From an uncultured Clostridia bacterium (lineage in GTDB: Bacteria; Bacillota; Clostridia; Christensenellales; CAG-314): DNA of 16,159 nucleotides. Of the stretch, positions 1 to 6,435 are shown one piece after another. A program made the position numbers and the translations under genes. Positions within the stretch are counted from its first letter, which is position 1; each line of letters starts with the position of its first letter. The notes beneath the pieces were generated by a model, which saw only the letters and a program-made list of their open reading frames with translations, did not search any database and had not been told where the DNA came from. The DNA is taken from assembly GCA_934281515.1 (NCBI GenBank), contig CAKQXG010000031.1, forward strand, positions 1-16,159, in the 5' to 3' direction.

Positions 1-1028
1 GGCTTAACGTGTTTGTCGGCGACAATGCGCAGGGCAAAACCAACCTTGTCGAAAGCGTCTATTTGTGTTGCATAGGCAAAAGTCCGCGTGTGGACAGGGA
101 CAAAGACCTTGTGCGTTGGGGCGAGCAGTCTGCCTACGTCAAATTGCGTTACAACTCCCGTTACGGCGACGGCGAAATTGCCGTCAAACTTAACACGGTG
201 GGTAAAAAACAAATTGCCGTTGGCGGCGCACCGCTGACAAAAACGGCCGATCTACTCGGCAACCTCAACTGCGTGTACTTTTCGCCCAACGAGATACGCA
301 TAATCAGCAGTTCGCCTGCCGAGCGCAGACGTTTTTTGGACATCGATCTGTGCCAAACCGACAAAAACTACTTTTACAGCCTTGCACGGTTCAACAAAGC
401 CTTGCTGCAACGCAACAACTTGCTCAAATCGGCCGCAACCATTGACGAAGTACGCGAAACAGTGTTTGTATGGGACAAACAAATCGCCGAAGAAGGCGCA
501 CAAGTGATTGCCAAACGTCGTCGCTTTTGCGACAAATTGAAGGACTATGCGCGGCGTTGCCACGAGAAGCTGACCGACGGCAAGGAAACCTTGTTTGTCG
601 CCTACGTAACCCCGATAGAAGGCGAAACTGTTGCCGACATTGCCGCCGACTACCTTGCAAAACTGCAAGCCAACCTCGAACGCGACTTTGCCGCACGCCA
701 CACCACAACCGGTTGCCAACGCGACGACATAGTGTTGCGAGTCAACGATGTGGACGTACGTAACTTCGGCAGTCAGGGACAACAACGCACAACTGCCCTT
801 GCGCTTAAACTGGGCGAATTGATGTTTTTCAAGGACATAATCGGCGAATACCCTGTGCTGTTGCTCGACGACGTGCTGAGCGAACTGGACGTGGAACGCC
901 AACGCCGTTTGTTGACGTTTGACAGCAAACTGCAAATTTTGCTGACCACCGCCACCGAGTTGCCGCCCGAGATAGTCGGTATACCTTATGTCAAATACCG
1001 CATAACAAACGGCTTAGTAACAAAATAG
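1..1028 (+). CDS. recF: DNA replication and repair protein RecF (5' partial)
   Basis: RecF is an SMC-like ATPase that binds gapped DNA and helps RecO/RecR load RecA at stalled forks; it acts in the cytoplasm on DNA. The reading frame is open from the left edge (codons begin at base 3), so the true start lies outside the window. The Walker A stretch GDNAQGKTN lies immediately at the left edge, where RecF normally has about 25-30 residues before it, so only the extreme N-terminus is missing. Near the C-terminus are the ABC-type signature region (GSQGQQRTTALALKLGE) and the Walker B/D-loop (PVLLLDDVLSELD), in the order expected for the family. The GTG at base 9 encodes an internal valine and is not the start. 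The gene ends in TAG and is followed by non-coding DNA and a convergent operon, not by gyrB as in many Bacillota. Identification is secure. Confidence 0.96.
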   Translation, partial: LNVFVGDNAQGKTNLVESVYLCCIGKSPRVDRDKDLVRWGEQSAYVKLRYNSRYGDGEIAVKLNTVGKKQIAVGGAPLTKTADLLGNLNCVYFSPNEIRIISSSPAERRRFLDIDLCQTDKNYFYSLARFNKALLQRNNLLKSAATIDEVRETVFVWDKQIAEEGAQVIAKRRRFCDKLKDYARRCHEKLTDGKETLFVAYVTPIEGETVADIAADYLAKLQANLERDFAARHTTTGCQRDDIVLRVNDVDVRNFGSQGQQRTTALALKLGELMFFKDIIGEYPVLLLDDVLSELDVERQRRLLTFDSKLQILLTTATELPPEIVGIPYVKYRITNGLVTK

Positions 1029-1048
1029 TTTAGTTTGAAAATATGATT

Positions 1049-1088
1049 GTGGGGAGAAACCTTTTCGTCAAAAAGCGTTTCTCCCCAC
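1049..1088. terminator. Long hairpin after recF, possible transcription barrier
   Basis: A perfect 12-bp stem (GTGGGGAGAAAC with GTTTCTCCCCAC) continues inward after a one-base bulge through CTTTT/AAAAG to a short loop. It starts 20 bp after the recF stop, in the zone where recF and the hyp operon converge. Neither side carries a clean U-tract, so it is not a canonical rho-independent terminator; it could stop transcription or stabilise a 3' end. Confidence 0.4.
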
Positions 1089-1371
1089 GCCGCTTTTCCC
1101 AAAGCTTCGGAAAGGGGAATTAAAGTAAAATTGTTGTAGATTTTTACATACGTATCGAAAAATCTTGTACAAAACGAGATTTGGAGTCATACTGTTTGAC
1201 ACTTGTTCTTTCGACTGGCGGAAACATAGACAACACAACAAACTCTGTTTCCATTTCACTGTTTTTCAAAATTTCTTTTCCGATTTACCCAAGAATTTTA
1301 TTACTAATTTTGGTAAATCATAAAAACTTTAGTAAATCATAGTAAAAATTTTTGAAAAGATAGGGGTACGG

Positions 1372-1405
1372 GGAAGTAAGACTTTTTGAAAAAAGTTTTC
1401 CTTCC
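1372..1405. terminator. Hairpin downstream of hypA, possible terminator of the hyp operon
   Basis: GGAAG (1372-1376) pairs with CTTCC (1401-1405), and CTTTT pairs with AAAAG around a small central loop, with mismatches between the two paired segments. It lies 26 bp beyond the hypA stop when read on the minus strand. The inner arms are T- and A-rich but no terminal U-run follows, so termination is only a suggestion. Confidence 0.3.
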
Positions 1406-1431
1406 ACCGCAATCTCTATTTTACCCCACAA

Positions 1432-1776
1432 TCATCCCGCAACTATGTTTTTCAAAATAAATTCGTTTCCGCGCAAAAGGTAGGTATGCTCACTGCCGCA
1501 ATGGGGGCATATCTTGCCGTATTGCACAGTGGGATACACCTGTTTGCAATCCTCACAAAATGTTTCCGCAGGGATACGCTCAACAATCAGTTCGGCATCC
1601 CTCATTACCGTTTCCTTGCTTACAGCCCACTTCCAGCAATCTTGCAGATAGTCGGGGATTACCGTCGACACTTCGCCGAGTTCTATCGTCACTGCCGCAA
1701 CGTGTTCGACGTCGTTGTCGGCGGCAATCTTATTGACCGACTTGATTACGTGGAAAACAACTCCCAATTCGTGCAT
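1432..1776 (-). CDS. hypA: Hydrogenase/nickel maturation metallochaperone HypA
   Basis: HypA binds nickel and, together with the GTPase HypB, delivers it to apo-[NiFe] hydrogenase or other nickel enzymes. The 114-residue length is normal for the family. The start MHELG carries the invariant N-terminal Met-His used for Ni(II) binding (H2), and the zinc site is present as two CxxC pairs at C74/C77 and C90/C93. The start follows an AAGGTAAGG ribosome binding site and lies 15 nt after the stop of the upstream oxidoreductase, so the two are probably co-transcribed. The stop codon falls inside the right arm of a 12-bp inverted repeat. No hydrogenase structural gene is visible nearby, so the client enzyme is unknown. 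Confidence 0.95.
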   Translation of the reverse strand: MHELGVVFHVIKSVNKIAADNDVEHVAAVTIELGEVSTVIPDYLQDCWKWAVSKETVMRDAELIVERIPAETFCEDCKQVYPTVQYGKICPHCGSEHTYLLRGNEFILKNIVAG

Positions 1777-1791
1777 AAACCTTACCTTGCG

Positions 1792-4644
1792 TTACTTTTT
1801 CTTTTTCTTACCGACATTGTTTTTGTTGCCAAGTATCTTGAATCCGCGCTTGACAGCATACGGCAATATTGCGCCGAACTTCTTTTCCGCCACACGCATG
1901 GTGCTTGCTTCGGGCAAATCTCTGCGCAGGTGAATGGCGTCGAATGCGCACTTGGTTGTACAAATACCGCATCCGATACACTTGTTGCTGTCTACAATAC
2001 TTGCTCCGCAGCCAAGGCAACGAGAAGTTTCTATATGCACTTGTTCTTCGGTCAGCATACCGTGCGTGTCGGCAAATCCCTTGCCGTCAAGTGTCGTGTC
2101 GCGTTTTTCGACTTGGCGAGGCGCATGGTCATAACTTTCCACGGATATGTCTGCCGTGTCCAGCTGCACAAACTCTCTGCGGTTGCGACCGATGGTCATA
2201 TGTCCGTGTTGTACGTAGCGATGCAGGCTTTCCGCCGCCTCGTGTCCCTGCGCAATGGCGTCTATGGCAAATTTGGGTCCGGTGTACACGTCACCGCCGA
2301 CAAAAATGTCGGGTTCCGCCGTTTGGTAGGTCAGCTTGTCCGCCTTGGGGTACTTGCCTCTGCCTACTAGTTCCACCTTGGTGCCGTCAAGCAAGTTGCC
2401 CCACTCGATGGATTGTCCTATGGCAAATATCACCTTGTCCGCAGACACAATGACGGTATCTTCTTCGTCGTAGACGGGCGCAAAGCTATGTTCTTCGTCA
2501 TAAACGCGCGTGCAACGCTTAAACACTACCGCCGTCGCATTGCCGCTCTCGTCTGTCAACACCTGTTTGGGCCCCCAACCGTTGTTGACGACAACTCCGT
2601 CGGCTTGCGCTTCGGCAACTTCCTGTTTGGTGGCAGGCATTTCGTCGGGTTGTTCGAGGCACAACATAGTAACCTTTGTCGCTCCGCTACGTGCCGACAC
2701 TCTCGCCGCATCGATAGCAACGTTGCCGCCGCCTACGACTACCACTTCGCCGCTCAACTTGCCCTGCATTTGTCCGCAATTGGCGTGTTTGAGAAACTCC
2801 ACCGCAGTAGTAACGTTAGGCGCATTCTGTCCTTCAACGCCGGGCAGACGTCCGCCCTGACAACCGATTGCCACGTAAAACGCCTTGTAGCCCTGTTCAC
2901 GAAGTTGGGCAACGGTAACGTCCTTACCCACTTCCACGCCAAGTTTGATGTCAACGCCCATTTCGCGCATGATGTCGATTTCGGCGTCAATAACCTTTTT
3001 GTCCAGCTTGTAACTAGGTATTCCGTATGTCAGCATGCCGCCCGCGCGGTCGTTTTTCTCAAATACCGTAGGATAGTAGCCCTTTTGCGCAAGGTAGAAT
3101 GCACACGACAAGCCTGCGGGTCCGCCACCGATGACGGCAATCTTTTCCTTCCAACGTCCAAGGTTGCTTGCAACAACGATTTCCGGCACGAAACGATGTT
3201 CGGCATTGAGATCCTGCTCGGCAATAAACTTCTTTACTGCGTCGATGCTGACGGCCTTGTCGATAGTACCTCTCGTGCAAGCGTCCTCGCAACGTCGATT
3301 GCAGACACGTCCGCAAACGGCAGGGAATGGGTTTTCTCTCTTGATAAGTTCCAACGCCTCGCGATACTTACCTTCGGCAGCCTTTTTGAGATAACCCTGT
3401 ACGGCGATGTGAGCAGGGCAAGCCGTCTTGCAAGGCGCGGTACCCGTCTCGTGGCAATTGATACGGTTGCGGTCGCGATAGTCCTCGCTCCACATATGTT
3501 CGCCCCAACTGTTGTTGTCGGGTAAGGGTTGCTTGGGATAGGTCACTTCCGTCCCGTCGGCGTGGCACAACTTTTGTCCGAGCTTTACCGCGCCTGCAGG
3601 GCAATACTCCACACAACGTCCGCACGCAACACACTTTGATTTGTCCACGTGTGCGATGTATGCGCTGCGCGACATATTGGGTGTGTTGAACAGTTGGCTG
3701 GTACGCAAAGCGTTGCATATGTTGAGATTGCAGTTGCAAATGGCAAAGATTTTGCCTTCGCCGTCGATGTTGGTGATCTGATGAACAAAACCGTTGTCCT
3801 CGGCGCGTTTCAAGATTTCCATCGCCTGTTCGTAGGTGATGTCTACGCCCTTACCCGTTTCGCGGCAGTAATCGGCCATATCGCCCACACCGATGCACCA
3901 CAAATTGCAGTCGTCGGCGCAACCTTCGTCAAGCAATTTGCGTCCGTAGCGACAACTGCACATACTTGCGCCTATATGCCCTTCGTAGCGTTTGAGCCAG
4001 TAACTGATGTGTTCGATGTCTACCGATTGATTTTCCATAGCGATGGCTTTTTCCACGGGAATTACGTGCATACCTATGCCTGCGCCTCCCGGCGGCACCA
4101 TTGCCGTCACGTGTTCGAGTGGCAAAAAGGTCATACGCTCGAAAAACATCGCCAACTCGGGGTGACGATCCATAAGCGCCTTGTTCATGTTGGTGTATTC
4201 CGCCGAACCGGGGACAAACAGCGGAATCCAGTACTCGCGGTCTTCCTTGTTGTAGGTGGTGCCGGGTACAGGTCCGTCCTTGGTGTATTTGTCGCCGTAG
4301 TCGTATTCCAACATACCCAGTTCGCCGAGTTTTTGCAGCAACGCGTCAAACTGTTCCTGCGGAGCTTGGTCGGTAACCTTGCCCAGCTTCAGCATATCGG
4401 CATACGGATAGTGTTTGCGCAACTTCATTGCAAGCATCAGGTCAAGGGCGGCTTCGCTTTGTTCGCGAGGCAATTCGTCCTCGAAAATGCACGCAAACCC
4501 CCAGTACTCCGGGTCGGCGGTCGTGATGCCGTGCAACTTGGCAGGAATACGATCGGTAATTTTGCGCACCAATTTCAACAATTTGGGGTTAGGATTGGCA
4601 TCATTCATATGTTTCGGCACATATTTTTTGCTGATTTCGGGCAT
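1792..4644 (-). CDS. GltD-like FAD/NADPH oxidoreductase fused to ferredoxin domains
   Basis: A 950-residue cytoplasmic multi-domain flavoprotein. Residues 1-225 carry no motif I recognise. Cysteines follow at 229/231, 242/246/250 and 303/305/310. A [4Fe-4S] ferredoxin motif CVACGRCVEYCP is at 338-349. A GltD-type N-terminal cluster region has C397/C405/C409 and C444/C448/C452/C456. An FAD-binding GGGPAG is at 506-511, an NADPH-binding GGGN at 638-641, and the second FAD signature IFVGGDVYTGP at 780-790. The C-terminal ferredoxin region has CLGCG (876-880) and CIGCGICTTKC (889-899), then a poly-lysine end. The architecture resembles the glutamate synthase small subunit and related electron-transfer flavoproteins, so electrons probably pass between NAD(P)H and an iron-sulfur partner. 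No glutamate synthase large subunit is nearby. An AAAGGAG site precedes the ATG. It lies between hypB (48 nt) and hypA (15 nt). The oxidoreductase class is clear; the physiological reaction is unknown. Confidence 0.88.
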   Translation of the reverse strand: MPEISKKYVPKHMNDANPNPKLLKLVRKITDRIPAKLHGITTADPEYWGFACIFEDELPREQSEAALDLMLAMKLRKHYPYADMLKLGKVTDQAPQEQFDALLQKLGELGMLEYDYGDKYTKDGPVPGTTYNKEDREYWIPLFVPGSAEYTNMNKALMDRHPELAMFFERMTFLPLEHVTAMVPPGGAGIGMHVIPVEKAIAMENQSVDIEHISYWLKRYEGHIGASMCSCRYGRKLLDEGCADDCNLWCIGVGDMADYCRETGKGVDITYEQAMEILKRAEDNGFVHQITNIDGEGKIFAICNCNLNICNALRTSQLFNTPNMSRSAYIAHVDKSKCVACGRCVEYCPAGAVKLGQKLCHADGTEVTYPKQPLPDNNSWGEHMWSEDYRDRNRINCHETGTAPCKTACPAHIAVQGYLKKAAEGKYREALELIKRENPFPAVCGRVCNRRCEDACTRGTIDKAVSIDAVKKFIAEQDLNAEHRFVPEIVVASNLGRWKEKIAVIGGGPAGLSCAFYLAQKGYYPTVFEKNDRAGGMLTYGIPSYKLDKKVIDAEIDIMREMGVDIKLGVEVGKDVTVAQLREQGYKAFYVAIGCQGGRLPGVEGQNAPNVTTAVEFLKHANCGQMQGKLSGEVVVVGGGNVAIDAARVSARSGATKVTMLCLEQPDEMPATKQEVAEAQADGVVVNNGWGPKQVLTDESGNATAVVFKRCTRVYDEEHSFAPVYDEEDTVIVSADKVIFAIGQSIEWGNLLDGTKVELVGRGKYPKADKLTYQTAEPDIFVGGDVYTGPKFAIDAIAQGHEAAESLHRYVQHGHMTIGRNRREFVQLDTADISVESYDHAPRQVEKRDTTLDGKGFADTHGMLTEEQVHIETSRCLGCGASIVDSNKCIGCGICTTKCAFDAIHLRRDLPEASTMRVAEKKFGAILPYAVKRGFKILGNKNNVGKKKKK

Positions 4645-4692
4645 AGGTCGCTCCTTTGTATATTGATTTACTAAAATAAATGTCGTTCTGTT

Positions 4693-5373
4693 TTACCGAT
4701 TGACGGCGTTGTCTGCAAGTTGCAAAATGTAGTCCGCAACCGAGTCCATACCCTCGCCCGTTTTGGCACACACGGGCAACACGACTGCATTGGGATTGCG
4801 CATGGCAATGTACTGCCGACACTTGTCCAAATCGAAGTCGAAGTAAGGCGCAACGTCGATTTTGTTGACCAACACTACGTCGCACACTTGGAAAATAAGC
4901 GGATATTTAAGCGGCTTGTCGTGTCCTTCCGGCACCGACAATATCATCATGTTGCACATTGCGCCCGTATCGAACTCCGCAGGGCAAACAAGATTGCCGA
5001 CGTTTTCCAACACAACCAAGTCAAGGTCGTCCACGCCCAGCTCGGCAAGCCCTTGTCGAGTCATATCGGCATCCAGGTGACACATGCCGCCCGTGTGCAG
5101 TTGAATGCTTTTTACCCCCAACTCGGCAATGGTTTTGGCGTCGACGTCGCCGTCAATGTCAGCTTCCATCACGCCCACACGCAGTTTCGCGGCAAGCAAC
5201 GGCAACAATCTGGTCAGCGTGGTTGTCTTACCGCTACCGGGGCTACTCATCAGGTTTATCAGAAACACGCCTTTGCTTTTCAGCTCGGCGCGTAATTTGT
5301 CCGCATCCTTGTCGTTGTCGGCAAAAACGCTTTGTTTGATGTCAATTATCCTTATTCTTTCCTTTTCGTCCAT
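4693..5373 (-). CDS. hypB: Hydrogenase nickel incorporation GTPase HypB
   Basis: HypB is a SIMIBI-class GTPase that works with HypA to insert nickel into [NiFe] hydrogenase and sometimes other nickel enzymes. From the chosen start it is 226 residues. The P-loop is SPGSGKTTT (residues 44-52), the G4 guanine-specificity motif NKID is at 170-173, and the G-domain metal site is intact as C98-H99 and C130. There is no histidine-rich N-terminal stretch and no N-terminal CxxCGC motif, so extra nickel storage is not indicated. The ATG at 5373 is preferred because GGAGG lies 5 nt upstream; an in-frame ATG at 5436 would add 21 residues unlike the family. It is the first gene of a probable hypB-oxidoreductase-hypA operon with its own promoter upstream. 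Confidence 0.95.
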   Translation of the reverse strand: MDEKERIRIIDIKQSVFADNDKDADKLRAELKSKGVFLINLMSSPGSGKTTTLTRLLPLLAAKLRVGVMEADIDGDVDAKTIAELGVKSIQLHTGGMCHLDADMTRQGLAELGVDDLDLVVLENVGNLVCPAEFDTGAMCNMMILSVPEGHDKPLKYPLIFQVCDVVLVNKIDVAPYFDFDLDKCRQYIAMRNPNAVVLPVCAKTGEGMDSVADYILQLADNAVNR

Positions 5374-5475
5374 AACATCCTCCGAAACGGTATGTATTGC
5401 ATTTATGACGCAAAATCCGAATTTTTCTGCCTGCACCGAGCGCTGTTTGTATACTGATAGTTTGTACGTAGTAAT

Positions 5476-5504
5476 AGATTAACATACTTATAAACCGATG
5501 TCAA
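5476..5504 (-). promoter_or_regulatory. Predicted sigma-A-type promoter of the hypB operon
   Basis: Read on the minus strand, TTGACA (5504-5499) is followed after 17 nt by TAATCT (5481-5476), which is preceded by TGT to give an extended -10. It lies about 100 bp upstream of the hypB ATG. The -35 box is perfect and the -10 weak. Confidence 0.5.
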
Positions 5505-5620
5505 TATCAAGTCGTTTTATTGCATATGAAATTTTGCAAATTTTTCACAAAATCGGGGTATTTTTCGTCACATTTCAGGGCAAAACAAAAGCGTTTGCGA
5601 CAACATTGCGCTTCGGGCAA

Positions 5621-5633
5621 CATTATCTGTACA
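5621..5633 (+). promoter_or_regulatory. Candidate TetR operator, copy 1 (upstream of tetR)
   Basis: CATTATCTGTACA at 5621-5633 is repeated exactly at 6399-6411, just before the GH2 gene. It ends in the palindrome TGTACA and lies about 40 bp upstream of the tetR -35 box, between the divergent tetR and hypB promoters. Two exact 13-mers flanking a TetR gene suggest autoregulation plus control of the neighbour. Binding itself is inferred. Confidence 0.4.
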
Positions 5634-5640
5634 AAATTTG

Positions 5641-5660
5641 AACAAATTGTAACAAATTGT
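5641..5660 (+). repeat. Tandem 10-bp repeat upstream of the tetR promoter
   Basis: AACAAATTGT occurs twice head to tail, preceded by the related ACAAAATTTG, ending 10 bp before the -35 box of the tetR promoter. ACAAATTGT is nearly self-complementary, so it could be a regulator binding site or an A+T-rich UP-like element. Confidence 0.45.
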
Positions 5661-5670
5661 CATTTTTCTA

Positions 5671-5699
5671 TTGACAAATATATTTTTTTGTCGTAAAAT
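5671..5699 (+). promoter_or_regulatory. Predicted sigma-A-type promoter of tetR
   Basis: TTGACA (5671-5676), a 17-nt A+T-rich spacer and TAAAAT (5694-5699) form a near-consensus promoter about 90 bp upstream of the tetR start codon. It is the best promoter match I see in the window. Confidence 0.7.
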
Positions 5700-5790
5700 G
5701 CAACTATGGTTATATAACACCCCGCCAACGATGAGATTTTTGGTCAGAAACCCGTTTGACGGAAAATAAATTATAAAGGAGAACAATACC

Positions 5791-6348
5791 ATGCCCCCGA
5801 AAGCCAGATTTACGAAACAACACATCGCAGAAGTTGCATTCGACCTTGTACGCAAAGAAGGTTGGAATGCTTTGACGGCACGCAACCTCGGTAAACATTT
5901 GGGAAGCTCCTATTGCCCCATTTTTACCCTGTTTGACAACATGTCCGAAGTACAAAAGGCAGTGCTTAAGCAAGCCAAGGAACTGTACGCCGACTACATC
6001 AACGAAGGTCTCAAGCAAGAAGTTGCGTTTATCGGAGCAGGCAAGCAATTTGTCAAGTTTGCCAAGGACGAACCGCAACTGTACCAAGTACTGTTTATGC
6101 AAGCAGACAACACCACGGATATGGAGCACTACCTGCCCGACACACGCGAAACCTACCCCAAAGTGTTGGCTTCGCTGACCGAGCAATATGCCCTTACCGA
6201 AGAAAAAGCAAAGGAAGTTTACCTGCACCTTGCCGTGTACACTACAGGTATGGGTATGCTGTGCGCACGTAAAGTTTGCCTGTTTACCGACGAACAAATC
6301 GACGAGCTTCTTGCCGACATGTTCCACTATCTGTTGCACACCAACTAA
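5791..6348 (+). CDS. TetR/AcrR-family transcriptional regulator
   Basis: A 185-residue predicted DNA-binding repressor. The N-terminal helix-turn-helix covers about residues 10-55 (FTKQHIAEVAFDLVRKEGW, then LTARNLGKHLGSSYCPIFTLF), with the typical helix-3 region followed by the Phe-aspartate turn (FDNMSEV). The all-alpha C-terminal domain should bind a ligand and dimerise, but its ligand cannot be read from sequence. The start is supported by AAAGGAG eight to nine nt upstream and by the strong promoter at 5671-5699. The gene is divergent from the hypB operon and 87 bp upstream of a GH2 glycosidase gene on the same strand. A 13-bp sequence repeated on both sides of the gene is a candidate operator, making the GH2 gene the most likely target. 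Confidence 0.9.
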   Translation: MPPKARFTKQHIAEVAFDLVRKEGWNALTARNLGKHLGSSYCPIFTLFDNMSEVQKAVLKQAKELYADYINEGLKQEVAFIGAGKQFVKFAKDEPQLYQVLFMQADNTTDMEHYLPDTRETYPKVLASLTEQYALTEEKAKEVYLHLAVYTTGMGMLCARKVCLFTDEQIDELLADMFHYLLHTN

Positions 6349-6361
6349 TTATGTACCGCAT

Positions 6362-6400
6362 TGCCGTACAACGCGTGGCGCTTTCATACGTTGTGCGGCA
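6362..6400. promoter_or_regulatory. Hairpin between tetR and the GH2 gene
   Basis: TGCCGTACAACG (6362-6373) and CGTTGTGCGGCA (6389-6400) are complementary at 11 of 12 positions, the twelfth being a G-T wobble, around a 15-nt loop. It sits 13 bp after the tetR stop and directly abuts the second copy of the 13-bp repeat. There is no U-tract, so a protein binding site, mRNA-processing or attenuation role is more likely than a simple terminator. Confidence 0.45.
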
Positions 6401-6411
6401 TTATCTGTACA
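6399..6411 (+). promoter_or_regulatory. Candidate TetR operator, copy 2 (upstream of GH2 gene)
   Basis: Second exact copy of CATTATCTGTACA, ending 24 bp before the GH2 start codon and overlapping the end of the 6362-6400 hairpin. Its position is suited to blocking transcription into the GH2 gene. The repeat is seen directly; the function is inferred from its pairing with the copy at 5621-5633. Confidence 0.4.
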
Positions 6412-6435
6412 CTACCACATACGAGAGGTTAGACA

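Larger units (their letters stand above)
1043..1435. repeat. A+T-rich non-coding block bounded by a 12-bp inverted repeat
   Basis: ATGATTGTGGGG at 1043-1054 is exactly repeated in inverse orientation as CCCCACAATCAT at 1424-1435. The right arm overlaps the stop codon of hypA. No credible gene lies between. The interior holds several smaller inverted repeats: GTGGGGAGAAAC 1049-1060 with 1077-1088, AGATTTTT 1138-1145 with 1158-1165, GATTTACC 1282-1289 with GGTAAATC 1312-1319, and a hairpin at 1372-1405. GTAAATCATA also occurs directly repeated at 1313 and 1332. It could be a degenerate MITE-like insertion, a structured RNA, or simply the transcription-termination zone between two convergent transcripts. 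The repeats are seen directly; their role is inferred. Confidence 0.5.

Noticed and set aside
1486..4674. Several 290-370 codon plus-strand frames opposite the 950-residue oxidoreductase
   Set aside because: They are complements of a gene with clear cofactor motifs, have no ribosome binding sites, and show the hydrophobic/His-rich composition typical of antisense frames.
5374..5436. Upstream ATG that would lengthen HypB by 21 residues
   Set aside because: The extra residues do not resemble HypB N-termini and the internal ATG at 5373 has a GGAGG at ideal spacing.
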